Assembly (NCBI GenBank): GCA_027475525.1
Contig: JAMWFC010000113.1
Location: 1,662,001 to 1,726,000, forward strand
DNA: 64,000 nt
Source: Macrolepiota albuminosa
Taxonomy: Eukaryota > Basidiomycota > Agaricomycetes > Agaricales > Agaricaceae
Reading direction: 5' to 3'
A program made the translations under genes and the position numbers. Below the pieces are notes generated by a model. That model worked only from the letters and a program-made list of their open reading frames with translations, had not been told where the DNA came from and searched no databases. Numbering within the stretch: the stretch's first letter is position 1; each line of letters begins with the position of its first letter. Of the stretch, positions 54,300-64,000 are shown one piece after another.

Positions 54300-56858
54300 G
54301 GATAATCAATATTTCTAAAATGTAGAGTGAAGAAGTTAGCAGCCAGGTCACTGGAATAGAAACAGAAATCATAACCAAACAGGGCATAGACCAAGGGAGA
54401 AAATAAAACAACAAGGGATGCAAGATGATGTTGAGGCTGCAAGTGCCAGTATTGCTTCACAACATAAATACCATTCACAAGAGTCCTGGACAGGTTCCAG
54501 AGAACATATAGTAGGCAAGAGGTTGGTGGCAAGGAAAGTGGGTGATTGAAGACACTTATGTAAGACTCTAAATGTGGCAAGAAAGTGCTAAAAAATGCTA
54601 AAAAAAAGCACTAAGTCACCAAAGCAAGGTGCTAAGAGGAGAGTCACCAAGTAGTACTTCAAAAAAGCACCAAGAAGCACTGAAAAGAGTTGCTAAAAGG
54701 CACTAAATATTAACACCTAAAATGAGATGGCAAAATGACAGGATTGCTTAGCAGATTTAAGCACAAATGCCAAGCCATAGTTGCAAGATGCTAAGAGATT
54801 GCAGAGAGAAAGAGAGAGAGAAAACTAAAGCAGAGTCCTTTTGCCAACACAGTTGACTAAAAGATAATCTGTTGCATAGAGTGACCAAAATAGTGGAATA
54901 CAATTTCTTACTGCTAATTTGATGGTGTGCTACTAACAAAGAGTAAGTATTTATAAGTGAATGCTGTGAATTATACAATCATGCTGTCTGTCTGAGTCAG
55001 CAAGGTGCTAAGCAATGTCAGGTGCTAAAATGAAACTCCCAGCTGTCTGTTATGAATATACTTCATCATACTTCATCATTCTGTTTTGTAAGTGCTGCTA
55101 CTAGCTAAGAGCATTATTCTGGATTGACTGATGCCAAGTGTCTGTGTCCATGTATAGCCATGGAGCATGAGTAGTGAGGTGTGACAAGATGTCAATGATG
55201 GTGCTAAAGATAAGTGATGCTATAAAAAGTGGTCCTATACTAATTGGAGGCTCCAGGTGCAAGCTATTAGTATAAACATATGCAAAGATTAGCTCCTGAA
55301 GTGCTAAAATGTGCTACTCTTAGTAGTACCAATGTGCTAATATGAAGTGCTTGTGTTGGTGCTATTTATAGACATTTATAATGGGTGCTCATCATCATAT
55401 AACAAGAAAAACTATGGCAAGTAGACAAGATGTTTAGACAGGTGGTGACTAAGTCAAGTCAGCTCAAAAGAAATCTGAACTGTAATGTGAACTGAGCAGA
55501 CTGAGGAGTATGAAACTCTGTTGTAATACTGCAGACAAATAGTAAGTATTTATTGTAAAAATGAGTTCACTGTTGCTAAGTAGCTAAGCATTGTCAAAGA
55601 GCAGTGAACTTGAAGGAATGTAAGTAAATGCTATGCATTAAACTATATACATATCATGAAGTTCACAATTTTGCTGTCTGTCTAAATCACTAAAAGTGCT
55701 AAGCAACATCAAGTGCCAAGATGAAATTCTAAGCTGTCAGTCACAGAGAAACCTCATATTCCAAATCATAAGCACTGCCACTAGCTAGGCATGTCATTTA
55801 CTGTTGGATTGATGTCAACTGTCAACTGTCATTCTAGTTGCTGCTGGTGCTATCACTGATTGAATCTGTCTCTTGCTATGCATGGCTATTGAACATGGCC
55901 TAAAGCAGTTGAATTACATATGCTAAAGTATGCTAAGCCTATGCCAATAATTGTAACTTTTCAGAACTATGATAGTATATATAAATAGCAATAAATACTG
56001 GTGCATAAGCAAAGTCCTGTGTATCAGGCCACCTTATTACACTTTCTGACAGAACTATAAGAAGAATAAGATTGCATGAGAATTTATTTCTAGCTACATC
56101 ATGTAAAATAATTTAGATAGCTACCTTGCTGGGAAAGTAATATGAAAATGATGTTACAGAAGTTACTCAACACAACATCATATTATATATAATTGACAAA
56201 AAAATAGAAATTACCCAAAATAGAAATGACTGCCTATAATTTACTAAAAATGAAAAGGTTGGAAAATGAGGACCAGAAAAAATAGTCTCCTGACAAGTAT
56301 AGTTTTAATACCTGTTACTACAAAAACATTAGAGCTTTCATGAATAATGAAAAAAAATCATGCATTTGTATAATTTTCCTTCCATGCCTTTACTCTGAAT
56401 TCATAGATCTCCAGTCAACTCCATACCCTTTTAGTTTAGTTTATCTTCCTCATGTGTAACTAACTTCAACAAATATAGAATAAAAAATTGAGTGTGAATA
56501 GACATACTATGCCCTACCGCGCAGTCGGCAGGCCCCCCTAGTCGGCACCCTCTGATGTCTTTGGAATTTCTCTTGTTTTCCCTTTTTTCTTTTGACATAA
56601 TTGTATGTATTAGTTGCTTAAAGATAATAGAAGTTGAATGGGACAGAGATATGGAGAATTCATTGAGTCCCTTCTCAATGCCGACTTGGAGGTTTGTCAC
56701 TCTCTTGTCACGTTGCCGAAGCAGGCAATCAAGTTAATTTGATGCCAGAACGCGATGTGCCAAGACCACGCGTCGAAATGATTGTTGAATTGCTGATAAA
56801 TTACTTACTACTTATTTGATATTATAACCTGATTTCCTGCATTATCCACTGAGTAACA
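54300..56858. repeat. AT-rich, GCTAA-rich repeat block
   Basis: About 2.5 kb of markedly AT-rich sequence crowded with GTGCTAA, AAGCACT and CACCAAG-type words on both strands. Two diverged segments look related (around 54940-55190 and 55610-55830; both share CTGTCTGTCT, GTGCTAAGCAA and a CACTAGCTA-like word ~100 bp later), pointing to an old ~670-bp duplication. No ORF of note. It borders the pogo-like transposase and may be the element's non-coding part or a separate old repeat. Confidence 0.5.
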
Positions 56859-58294
56859 ATGAAAGGCAAGAAGTCCAGGGATGTTCATCAAAAATGTGGT
56901 AATTCAGCCACTTACGAGTTGTCTATTCAAAGTGCTTTTTCAGGACTTATTGATGGAACATATGTCAGTATTTCTGAGGCTGCACGTAAGACTGGAGTAA
57001 GAAAAAGTCTTTTGTAATTTGCAGAAGTAGCTAATTATCTGCTATGAAAGGTTGCACGGCAAACTTTGCAAGATCGACAATTGGGCCGACACAAATCTCG
57101 TGCAGAAGCTAATAAGGAAAATCAGCTCCTTGCTCCTGCACAAGAAGAAGTCCTTGCTGATTGGTGTGGACATTCAGCCATGTCAGGCAGGGCACTCCAT
57201 CCTAATGATCTACGAAATTGTGCACATTCTTTATTAAACACCGACAAAATTCCAGGAAAAAATTGGCATCGATGCTTTCTCAGAAGAAATCTGACTCTCA
57301 AGCTAGGCCGTGGTATTGCTCTTGATCCAAAACGAGCTGCCAACTTCAATAAAACCACAGTCAGCCATTACTTTGAGCTGCGAAAATCTATGCATGACAG
57401 CTGCAATGGTGTTCCAGCAGATAATCAATGGAATATGGATGAAACTGGAAATCAAATGGGTGGTGGACGAAGAAATGATGGAAGAAAGCATCTCTTCATG
57501 GTCCGACAAAAGACAAAATATCGAATTAAAAGTGATGATTTGCGGCTAGTCACTATTATTGAATGCATTTCTGCAGCTGGAAAAAGCACACCACCGTTGT
57601 TTATTCTTCCAAATGGTGACATTCCTGATCTTCGGAGTGTTGATCCATCACAACTTGGAGGGTATGATACTATTACTTCATTCCTGTTTTTTTTTCTAAA
57701 ATATTAATCAATAGTGTTGCAACATCAGCCTCTGGATGGACAGACAGTGAAATCTGCGAAAAATGGTTTCTTGAAATTTTTGTCCCTATTGCTACTGCCT
57801 GCCGCATTCCCAACAAACCCATTCTCCTCACCATCGATGGACATGAATCACATGAAACACCTGCTATGAAGAAGGCTGCATATGATCATAACATCATTCT
57901 TTTCGCCTTCCCTTCTAAAACTACCCACAAGCTTCAACCTCTTGATGTCGGTGTCTTTGGACCAGTCAATAAAGCTTGGAATATGCACTGTCAAACACAG
58001 CTTGTTAAAGGAATTACAATTGATCGTCACAACTTTATTCAAGAATATCTGAAAGTTCGGCCTATCATGACTCCAGAACTCATCAAGACAGGTTTTCGAT
58101 TGACTGGAATTCATCCCTTTAATCCCAACATATTTATGGATGATGATTACGCACCAAGCATGGCATTTTCAAACCAGGCCCATGTACCTGAATCATTTCC
58201 AGACACCATTGATAGGACCCTATACAGGTTAGGCGCATCAACGGCAGGCTCGGCACCGGCTCCGGAAACCTTGCCGCACTCGTTCCGAACTTAG
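56859..58294 (+). CDS. Pogo-like (Tc1/mariner superfamily) DDE transposase
   Basis: Exons 56859-56996, 57051-57661 and 57715-58294 join in frame with introns of 54 and 53 nt; 442 aa. There is an N-terminal helix-turn-helix of psq type (SIQSAFSGLIDGTYVSISEA), a CENP-B-like region (EVLADWCGHSAMSGRALHP) and a DDE_1 catalytic core with WNMDETGNQMG (first D), LLTIDGHESH (second D) and LQPLDVGVFGPVNKAW. It cuts and pastes pogo/Fot-like elements at TA. No stop is seen in the core, so it could be active. The last ~25 residues differ in composition and may be read-through into the gypsy element next door. Terminal inverted repeats were not found by eye. Confidence 0.82.
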
Positions 58295-59543
58295 CGCACG
58301 CGTTCTACCCATTTTAAGCCATTCCCGACGGCCGCGCACGGCAAGAAGCAGATCCAATCAATGATAGCGCCGACGGCAGCAGGAATGACAACTGACAGAT
58401 GGCATCAGTCACTGATGACAGCGCTTAGCGAGAAGTTTGATGATCTATCAAAAACTGACGGACAGCTTGGCGTTTGACCTTGGCGTCTGACACCGCTTAC
58501 CGTCTCGATTTGGCGCCAAACGTCGCTTAGGTGCTCTGACAGACAGAAGGGTGATGGATTGATGGTTTAGCACCGCGATCTGCCGCCTGGTGGCGCCAAG
58601 GGTCCTCCAAGGACGGTAGGGATCGGAAACCGTTGGAGCTACCCCTATGAAATTTTCCAGTTTACCGCACTTTGGCGATGGTTGGTCACTGGCGACGGCG
58701 AACTCTTTGTAGTATAAAAGTACTTACCGACTTGTACAATGGACCAGCAGACGAATAGACCAGAGTTTCCCCCACTTACTTCAGTCTCACTTACACTCAA
58801 GAGCTCATTTACGCTACAGTCGGCAACGTCGAACTCATCGGTAGTTACAGACGCTCGCCAACACTCGACACACTCGCGCCTTGCAACTACGGCAGGCATT
58901 ATCGACGCTTAGACTTCGCTAAGCTTACCGTGCTCTTGCCGCTTACCTTTGCCGTGTTCGCTTACCACTCTTTCCTAGGCGCTTTACCTTAGCGCTTTAC
59001 ACTTGCCGACCCCGTTACCGACTTTTACCCTTTTTCACAGACGCGTTCTCTGGGACCTGCCCGGGACTCCTCAAATCACTTATAGCGCGCCCAACGCACA
59101 CTCTTGGTACGGTAACACTCCAGTTACATTTGTTACTGACCAAAACTTTGGGCGTCATCAAATTGGAGCCCACCGCGAGGGATCTCTAGGGCAGAATTCC
59201 GCCAGAAACCCGTCTCCAGCGTAGGCGCCGCCTGCTAGATCAGTCGGCAGAAGGCATTGCTCCTTCCCACCCATCAACTCCACAACCACCTGGTGCCTTA
59301 CCGGGTCTCTCTCTCGCCCAGGAACTACAGAACGCCACTGTAGACGCTTTTCCTGATCTCTTCCCGCATTCCCTCGATTATAGTACCGACGACCCCTTAG
59401 CGTCGCCCTTTACCTTACCGCAATCAGTTACCCCTATCACTCCGTTAACACCGCTTTCACAACTCGTCATTTCGCTCACCCCGTCGCCAACCTCTAGAAC
59501 TCCTTCCCCACAACCGCTAACCGAACTCGCCAACCCAGTCGCT
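58295..59543 (+). other. Presumed 5' LTR and leader of the gypsy element
   Basis: About 1.25 kb before gag without a convincing gene. LTR ends, PBS and TSD could not be fixed because the 3' LTR is outside the window. Confidence 0.45.
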
Positions 59544-61376
59544 ATGGAACAACAAGTCCAGCGCATGCCGCCACGCAACCACTTCTCGGCACCGAAATGG
59601 GACGAGACCAAACCACGGGAGCTATCCCAGTATTTCAAGGAATTGGAGTATCTATTCAGAGACTGTAACATTACCGACCACACGCAGATGAAGGAGTACG
59701 CGGCAAGATACGTATCGTATGACACGGCAGAGACGTGGACAGGTTTGACTGAGTTTGCCGCCTTTGTTCCCGCCACACCGACAGCTCCCGCCCGGGGCGC
59801 TTCTTACGAGGACTGGAAGACGGCAGTAATCCAGCTGTACCCTGGCGCTGAGGAGGCTACCCGATACACGGTAAACGAGTTACAGAAACTAGTACAGGAA
59901 TCTTTCGACAGTGGCACATCGTCGCTTGGCGCATTCTCTACATATTACCGCGAATTCCAGAAAGTCGCTAGGTGGCTTCTGCAGAACGGCAAGCTCTATA
60001 TTAACGAGGAGCGTCGCCTATTTCAGCAGGGCATCCCGACTTCACTGTGGACGCGTATTGCTCGTCGCCTAGAGATAGTTCATCAGGCTCATCACCCAGA
60101 CGAGCCCTATAACGTTGCCGACGTCTTTGAAGCCGGTAAATGGGTTCTCAAGGGAACGGACACTGGCGTTGGACTGCAGCGCGCTAGGACGAGCCCACCC
60201 CCTGAGCGAACTAACGGTATCATTCCCATCCCGCCTCCTGTTGCCGACTTCGTTAAGAAAGAAGAGCTCAATGCTGCTATTACCGCCGCTGTCGCCTCCG
60301 CGATGACACGTATCGAAACTATGATTACCACCAACCTGACTGCTAACCGACCCGCTAACGTACCCGCACCTGGCCCTTGCCACTTCTGTGGGGAAATTGG
60401 CCACACCATGACTAGAGGACGCTGCGCTACCCTCGAGAATTACGTTCGCCAAGGTAGAATTCGAAGGGCTATCGACGGCAAGATAGTCCTCACCACTGGC
60501 GCCACCATCCCCAACTACCCAGACAAGAAGTCCTTCCAGGAGCGGGTAGATGAATGGCATAGGCGCAACCCAGGACAAATCGTTACCGGCACGCTATCTG
60601 GCAACGCCAACCCCGACCCCGAACAGGCGACCCAACAGCAGATGATTCACGAGGTCCTACATTTCGACAGCGTTGGCGACCACCCTACTTTCTCGCGGGA
60701 AGAGCGTATCGCCAAGCTGCAGCAGGAATTAGATTCGCTAAAGAACCAGGTCTTTGATGGGGTTGAAGTTAAGCAGCCTAAACAACCTCTTAAAGGATAC
60801 AAGCCAATGCCTCCCGCTAGCAAGTTACCGACACCTGCTCCTGCCGCACCTCCTGCCACTGCCCCTGCTCCTGCCTCAGAACCACCGTCGTCCGCTACCG
60901 CTCCCGACCCGCCTTTGCCGCCTCTCCATCCCTACTCCGGGATTCCCGACCGTTATCACGCTCCCGCACAACGAAACTTTGCCGCTCCCGAGAAACGTCC
61001 TGAGGGTGGCTACCGACCTACTGCGCCAATATTCGATATCGAGAAATCCAACCACGTCTTTAACCGCATCATGAAAACCAATGTTACCTTATCAGTAGAA
61101 GAGCTTTGTAGTATTGCTCCCGACGTCCGCAACCAAGTCAAGACGGCAGTCACTCCTCGACGACCCTTGGCGACAGCCGTTGCCGAGGTTGATGAACTCG
61201 ACGACGCGCTTCCTGGTTTCTCTGTTACCATCGACTCTCCTGACGCTGAAGATTCTCCAGCCGACTCCATCGCTAACGCCACCTCGGTGGACCCAGTAGA
61301 GACCTACCTTAGGTCTGTAGACCATGGAGAGGACCCCGCCATTCCATCGCTAACGCCACCTCGGTGGACCCAGTAG
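59544..61376 (+). CDS. Gypsy Gag protein, frame broken near its end by a 77-bp duplication
   Basis: 610 aa as read. The capsid-like N-terminal half (PKWDETKPRELSQYFKELEY, then EYAARYVSYDTAETWTGL) is the retrotransposon gag family fold. A nucleocapsid zinc knuckle follows: CHFCGEIGHTMTRGRC (C-x2-C-x4-H-x6-C). A coiled segment and Pro/Ala-rich linker come next. The true frame continues into the protease (61364 on), but a 77-bp duplication at 61266-61419 shifts it. Confidence 0.85.
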   Translation: MEQQVQRMPPRNHFSAPKWDETKPRELSQYFKELEYLFRDCNITDHTQMKEYAARYVSYDTAETWTGLTEFAAFVPATPTAPARGASYEDWKTAVIQLYPGAEEATRYTVNELQKLVQESFDSGTSSLGAFSTYYREFQKVARWLLQNGKLYINEERRLFQQGIPTSLWTRIARRLEIVHQAHHPDEPYNVADVFEAGKWVLKGTDTGVGLQRARTSPPPERTNGIIPIPPPVADFVKKEELNAAITAAVASAMTRIETMITTNLTANRPANVPAPGPCHFCGEIGHTMTRGRCATLENYVRQGRIRRAIDGKIVLTTGATIPNYPDKKSFQERVDEWHRRNPGQIVTGTLSGNANPDPEQATQQQMIHEVLHFDSVGDHPTFSREERIAKLQQELDSLKNQVFDGVEVKQPKQPLKGYKPMPPASKLPTPAPAAPPATAPAPASEPPSSATAPDPPLPPLHPYSGIPDRYHAPAQRNFAAPEKRPEGGYRPTAPIFDIEKSNHVFNRIMKTNVTLSVEELCSIAPDVRNQVKTAVTPRRPLATAVAEVDELDDALPGFSVTIDSPDAEDSPADSIANATSVDPVETYLRSVDHGEDPAIPSLTPPRWTQ

Positions 61377-61419
61377 AGACCTACCTTAGGTCTGTAGACC
61401 ATGGAGAGGACCCCGCCAT
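61266..61419. repeat. 77-bp tandem duplication at the gag/protease border
   Basis: 61266-61342 equals 61343-61419, exactly 77 bp. Ignoring one copy puts gag and protease in one frame. Confidence 0.93.
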
Positions 61420-61933
61420 CCTTACCGTCGCTCAAGAATCACACGCTATCCGCTCAGTAGCGCTAACCGTAGACAACAAGCACGAAGTAGAGGCAATCGT
61501 GGATAGCGGGTCTCAGATTATTTCTATGGCAGCAGAAGTCGCTAACGATCTAGGCCTCATTTACGACCCTACGGTGATACTAAACATGCAGAGCGCTAAC
61601 GGTACGGTAGACAGATCCCTAGGCCTCGCCAAGAATGTGCCGTGCACCCTTGGCGACATTACGTTTTATCTTCAGATCCACATTTTACGCTCCCCGGCTT
61701 ACGACTTACTACTCGGCAGACCCTTCGACGTCTTGGCGCGATCAGTCGTCAAGACAGTTACCGACGAGGAAACGACCCTCACAATTAGCGACCCCAACTC
61801 CGGAATCCGACGAACGGTGCCAACGTTCCCTAGGGGACAACGAAAAGGCGCCCGCGCTAAGCCCCCGGAGTTTACCGACCAACACGCCAACGAGCCTCCA
61901 CACCGGTGTTTTCACAGACCATCGAGGAGGTGA
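61364..61933 (+). CDS. Gypsy aspartic protease segment of the polyprotein
   Basis: EAIVDSGSQIISMAAEVAND carries the catalytic D-S-G of retroviral-type aspartic proteases, followed by the flap/core region and AYDLLLGRPFDV (the LLGRP motif near the end of the protease). The frame is lost near 61910, where one base seems to be missing. Confidence 0.82.
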   Translation: MDPVETYLRSVDHGEDPAILTVAQESHAIRSVALTVDNKHEVEAIVDSGSQIISMAAEVANDLGLIYDPTVILNMQSANGTVDRSLGLAKNVPCTLGDITFYLQIHILRSPAYDLLLGRPFDVLARSVVKTVTDEETTLTISDPNSGIRRTVPTFPRGQRKGARAKPPEFTDQHANEPPHRCFHRPSRR

Positions 61934-62061
61934 TTGGCGACGATCACGGAGATGTGGCGCTAACGCTGGAATATGACCATTCAACTGGTCTTGTAAATAT
62001 TTTGTCTACCGCATATCTTGACAAAGAAGTTTTACTTTCCTCGACCGTTACCGACGCTGAG

Positions 62062-62215
62062 CTTTCTCAGAAAAACCCAGATATTACCGACTCAGCTCTA
62101 GCGTACTTATATCTTACCGCCTCTGAATCGTTTCAAAACTTTCTCAGAAAAACCCAGATATTACCGACTCAGCTCTAGCGTACTTATATCTTACCGCCTC
62201 TGAATCGTTTCAAAA
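62062..62215. repeat. 77-bp tandem duplication in the pol linker
   Basis: 62062-62138 equals 62139-62215, exactly 77 bp. Confidence 0.93.
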
Positions 62216-62566
62216 TATAGCGTCTACCGATACTTATCTCACCACTCTCCCGGAGCCTCGTCTCCTGCCGTTCTTGGACTTGCCGCTCCTCAGGCTACAG
62301 TTCCCCTTTCCACTTCTGTATATAACCAAGCTAACGCTCCCAAAAGGAAAGGGGTACAAGTCAAAAAGAAATATAAGCCAGTTGCGCTTAAAACAAAGCC
62401 CATCGCTGCGCACTCTCCCGAGACGTTTAGGATCGAGCGCCAGATTATTGGCGACCCTCTTGCCGACATACCTATTTTATCGCCGAACCCGCCACCCTTT
62501 CAGCCCACGGGACGTTTTACCGCGGAACGCCAACAGCAGTTCGCCAAGGAGCACGACACAGGATTT

Positions 62567-63679
62567 TTGACCAAAGATGAGTTGAATGTCCTTACCGATC
62601 TCGTCGCTAAGCAGGATAAAGCCTTCGCCTGGGAGGACTCAGAACGCGGCAGTCTACGTACAGATTTCTTCCCGCCTGTTGTTATCCCGACCATTCCTCA
62701 CGTACCGTGGACTGAGCACAACCGACCGCTACCGCCTGGAATTGAAGCCGAGGTCTGCCAAATCATTAGGACCAAAATACAGGCTGGCGTCTACGAGCCC
62801 TCCAATAGCTCTTACCGCTCCCGTTGGTTCTGTGTCCTCAAAAAGAACGGCAACCTCCGCATAGTCCACAGTCTCGAGCCGCTGAACAGAGTTACCATTC
62901 GACACTCTGGCGTACCGCCTTTCCCTGACCACTTTGCCGAGTCCTTTGCCGGGCGCATTTGTGGCGCCACCCTTGATCTCTACGTTGGCTACGACGAACG
63001 TCTGATACACCCCTCTTCCCGGGATCTCACTACCTTTCAAACTCCGTTTGGCGCCTTGCGCCTAGTTACCTTGCCGATGGGCTGGACAAACTCAGTCCCT
63101 ATATTCCATGATGACATTACCTTCATCCTCCAACCCGAGATACCGCACCATGTCCTTAGCTTCATTGATGACGTTGGCGTCAAAGGTCCCAAAGACTGGC
63201 GACTCGTTAACGGCTTACCGGCGACCCATCCCGAGAACCCCAACATTCGCTTAGCGCTATGGGAGTTTTTCTTGCTGCTCAATCGAGTTCTCCAGCGCAT
63301 GAAGTATAGCGGTGGTACCTTTAGCGGCCACAAGCTCCTTCTTTGTGCGCCAAGGTTCAAAATACTCGGTCACATATGCACTCCCGACGGTCGCGTTCCC
63401 GACGAGTCTCGCTTAGCACTCCTAGAGCGATGGGGTCCTTGCCGCGACTTATCTGAAGTTCGCGCCTTTCTTGGCACCGTTGGCGTTCTGAGGATATTCG
63501 TCAAGAACTTTGCCCATCGCGCACATGCCCTTAACCGACTCACCCGCGCTAACGAGCCCTTCGAATTTGGGCCAGACCAGGTCACTGCCCAACGCGACTT
63601 AGTAAAAGCTCTGCAGGACGCCAAGCCCCTAGTTCCCATGAATTTGGGCCAGACCAGGTCACTGCCCAACGCGACTTAG
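62567..63679 (+). CDS. Gypsy reverse transcriptase segment of the polyprotein
   Basis: Contains FAWEDSERGSL, PRPLPPG-like start (NRPLPPGIEAEV), SSYRSRWFCVLKKNGNLRIV, TLDLYVGYDE, TFQTPFGALRLVTLPMGWTN and the catalytic FIDDVG, then ILGHICTPDGRVPDE. These are the ordered RT motifs of Ty3/gypsy elements. The upstream part of the same frame starts around 62220-62280. The frame is cut at its end by the 77-bp duplication at 63563. Confidence 0.88.
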   Translation: MTKDELNVLTDLVAKQDKAFAWEDSERGSLRTDFFPPVVIPTIPHVPWTEHNRPLPPGIEAEVCQIIRTKIQAGVYEPSNSSYRSRWFCVLKKNGNLRIVHSLEPLNRVTIRHSGVPPFPDHFAESFAGRICGATLDLYVGYDERLIHPSSRDLTTFQTPFGALRLVTLPMGWTNSVPIFHDDITFILQPEIPHHVLSFIDDVGVKGPKDWRLVNGLPATHPENPNIRLALWEFFLLLNRVLQRMKYSGGTFSGHKLLLCAPRFKILGHICTPDGRVPDESRLALLERWGPCRDLSEVRAFLGTVGVLRIFVKNFAHRAHALNRLTRANEPFEFGPDQVTAQRDLVKALQDAKPLVPMNLGQTRSLPNAT

Positions 63680-63716
63680 TAAAAGCTCTGCAGGACGCCA
63701 AGCCCCTAGTTCCCAT
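63563..63716. repeat. 77-bp tandem duplication between RT and RNase H
   Basis: 63563-63639 equals 63640-63716, exactly 77 bp. Confidence 0.93.
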
Positions 63717-64000
63717 CAACTATAGCTCTGCCGACCCTGTTATCTTGGCGGTGGATACCTCGTACATTGCCGTTGGCTACTTCTTGTGCCAGTGCCTTAG
63801 CGATAATCGGAAACAGCGACGCTACAACCGTTTTGGGTCGATCACGCTAAACGACCGAGAGTCTCGCTACAGTCAGCCTAAGCTAGAGCTCTATGGACTT
63901 TTCAAAACCTTCCGGTCGCTAAAGATGTACTTGATTGGCGTGCGGAATCTTATTGTTGAAGTCGACGCTAGATACATCAAAGGCATGCTGCAGAATCCCG
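63717..64000 (+). CDS. Gypsy RNase H segment, partial at the window edge
   Basis: VDTSYIAVGYFLCQ (first catalytic D), then ESRYSQPKLELYGLF (E) and LIVEVDARYIKGML (D) are the RNase H motifs of gypsy-type polyproteins. The segment runs off the right edge. Confidence 0.8.

Larger units (their letters stand above)
58295..64000 (+). mobile_element. Ty3/gypsy LTR retrotransposon, partial (continues beyond the right edge)
   Basis: Gag with zinc knuckle, aspartic protease, reverse transcriptase and the start of RNase H follow in Ty3/gypsy order. The 5' LTR and primer site must lie in about 58230-59540, but their borders are not clear. The DNA has a distinct bias, rich in TTACCG, GCGCTAA and GGCGCC-like words, unlike the host genes. 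It contains three 77-bp tandem duplications and at least two other frameshifts (near 61910 and between 62210 and 62280). Confidence 0.85.

Noticed and set aside
1..64000. tRNA, rRNA or other structured RNA genes
   Set aside because: I saw no convincing A/B boxes with cloverleaf or rRNA-like sequence by eye; a tRNAscan or Rfam run would settle this.

Overview
This window is nuclear DNA from a filamentous basidiomycete, most likely an agaricomycete. Nearly every gene is broken by many 43-91 nt introns with GT/AG ends. The gene families fit: a basidiomycete MYND protein, a PARP-finger protein, a CBM19-like secreted protein, a divergent FTR1/FET3 pair and a Crinkler-RHS-like relic. I rebuilt exon chains by hand and give them only where splice sites and reading frame agree across the whole chain. 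The species cannot be named from this sequence alone.

Layout: 1-11.7 kb is ordinary housekeeping sequence: the 3' end of an acyl-CoA carboxylase beta subunit, a single-pass membrane protein, a class II eIF4E, a mitochondrial-type DEAD-box helicase, an F-box protein and CTP synthase in 12 exons. 11.9-26.9 kb is transposon-dominated. It holds a non-coding LTR element with 186-bp LTRs, PPT and 5-bp TSD; a 775-bp hAT element with 8-bp TSD and a transposase remnant; and a 3beta-HSD-family gene split by two LINE insertions at one target site. One LINE is full length with intact ORF1 and ORF2. The other is 5' truncated with a twin-priming inversion.

27-54.3 kb is gene-dense: a MYND protein with 5- and 8-nt microexons, a KHDC4-like KH protein, a CBM19-like Ser/Thr-rich secreted protein, the reductive iron uptake pair FTR1-FET3 with four ATCTGATAA boxes between them, a PARP-finger protein, a Dal5-type MFS transporter in 17 exons, a Crinkler-RHS-like pseudogene, the histone chaperone subunit HIR1, and a metallo-beta-lactamase-like (DUF4336-type) protein. 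54.3-56.9 kb is an AT-rich, GCTAA-rich block. It runs into a pogo-like transposase gene and then a Ty3/gypsy element that continues past the right edge.

The strongest structural signal is technical. Seven unrelated places carry a perfect tandem duplication with a period of exactly 77 bp: an LTR, a minisatellite, a host gene, the LINE 5' leader and the gypsy element (three times). Ignoring one copy brings the reading frame back in the 3beta-HSD gene and across the gag/protease junction, and gives two LTRs of equal length. That points to an assembly artefact at a fixed k-mer length rather than biology. I did not find a convincing new biological system. The most interesting biological signals are the reuse of one LINE target site with twin priming, the microexons, and the iron-GATA boxes.
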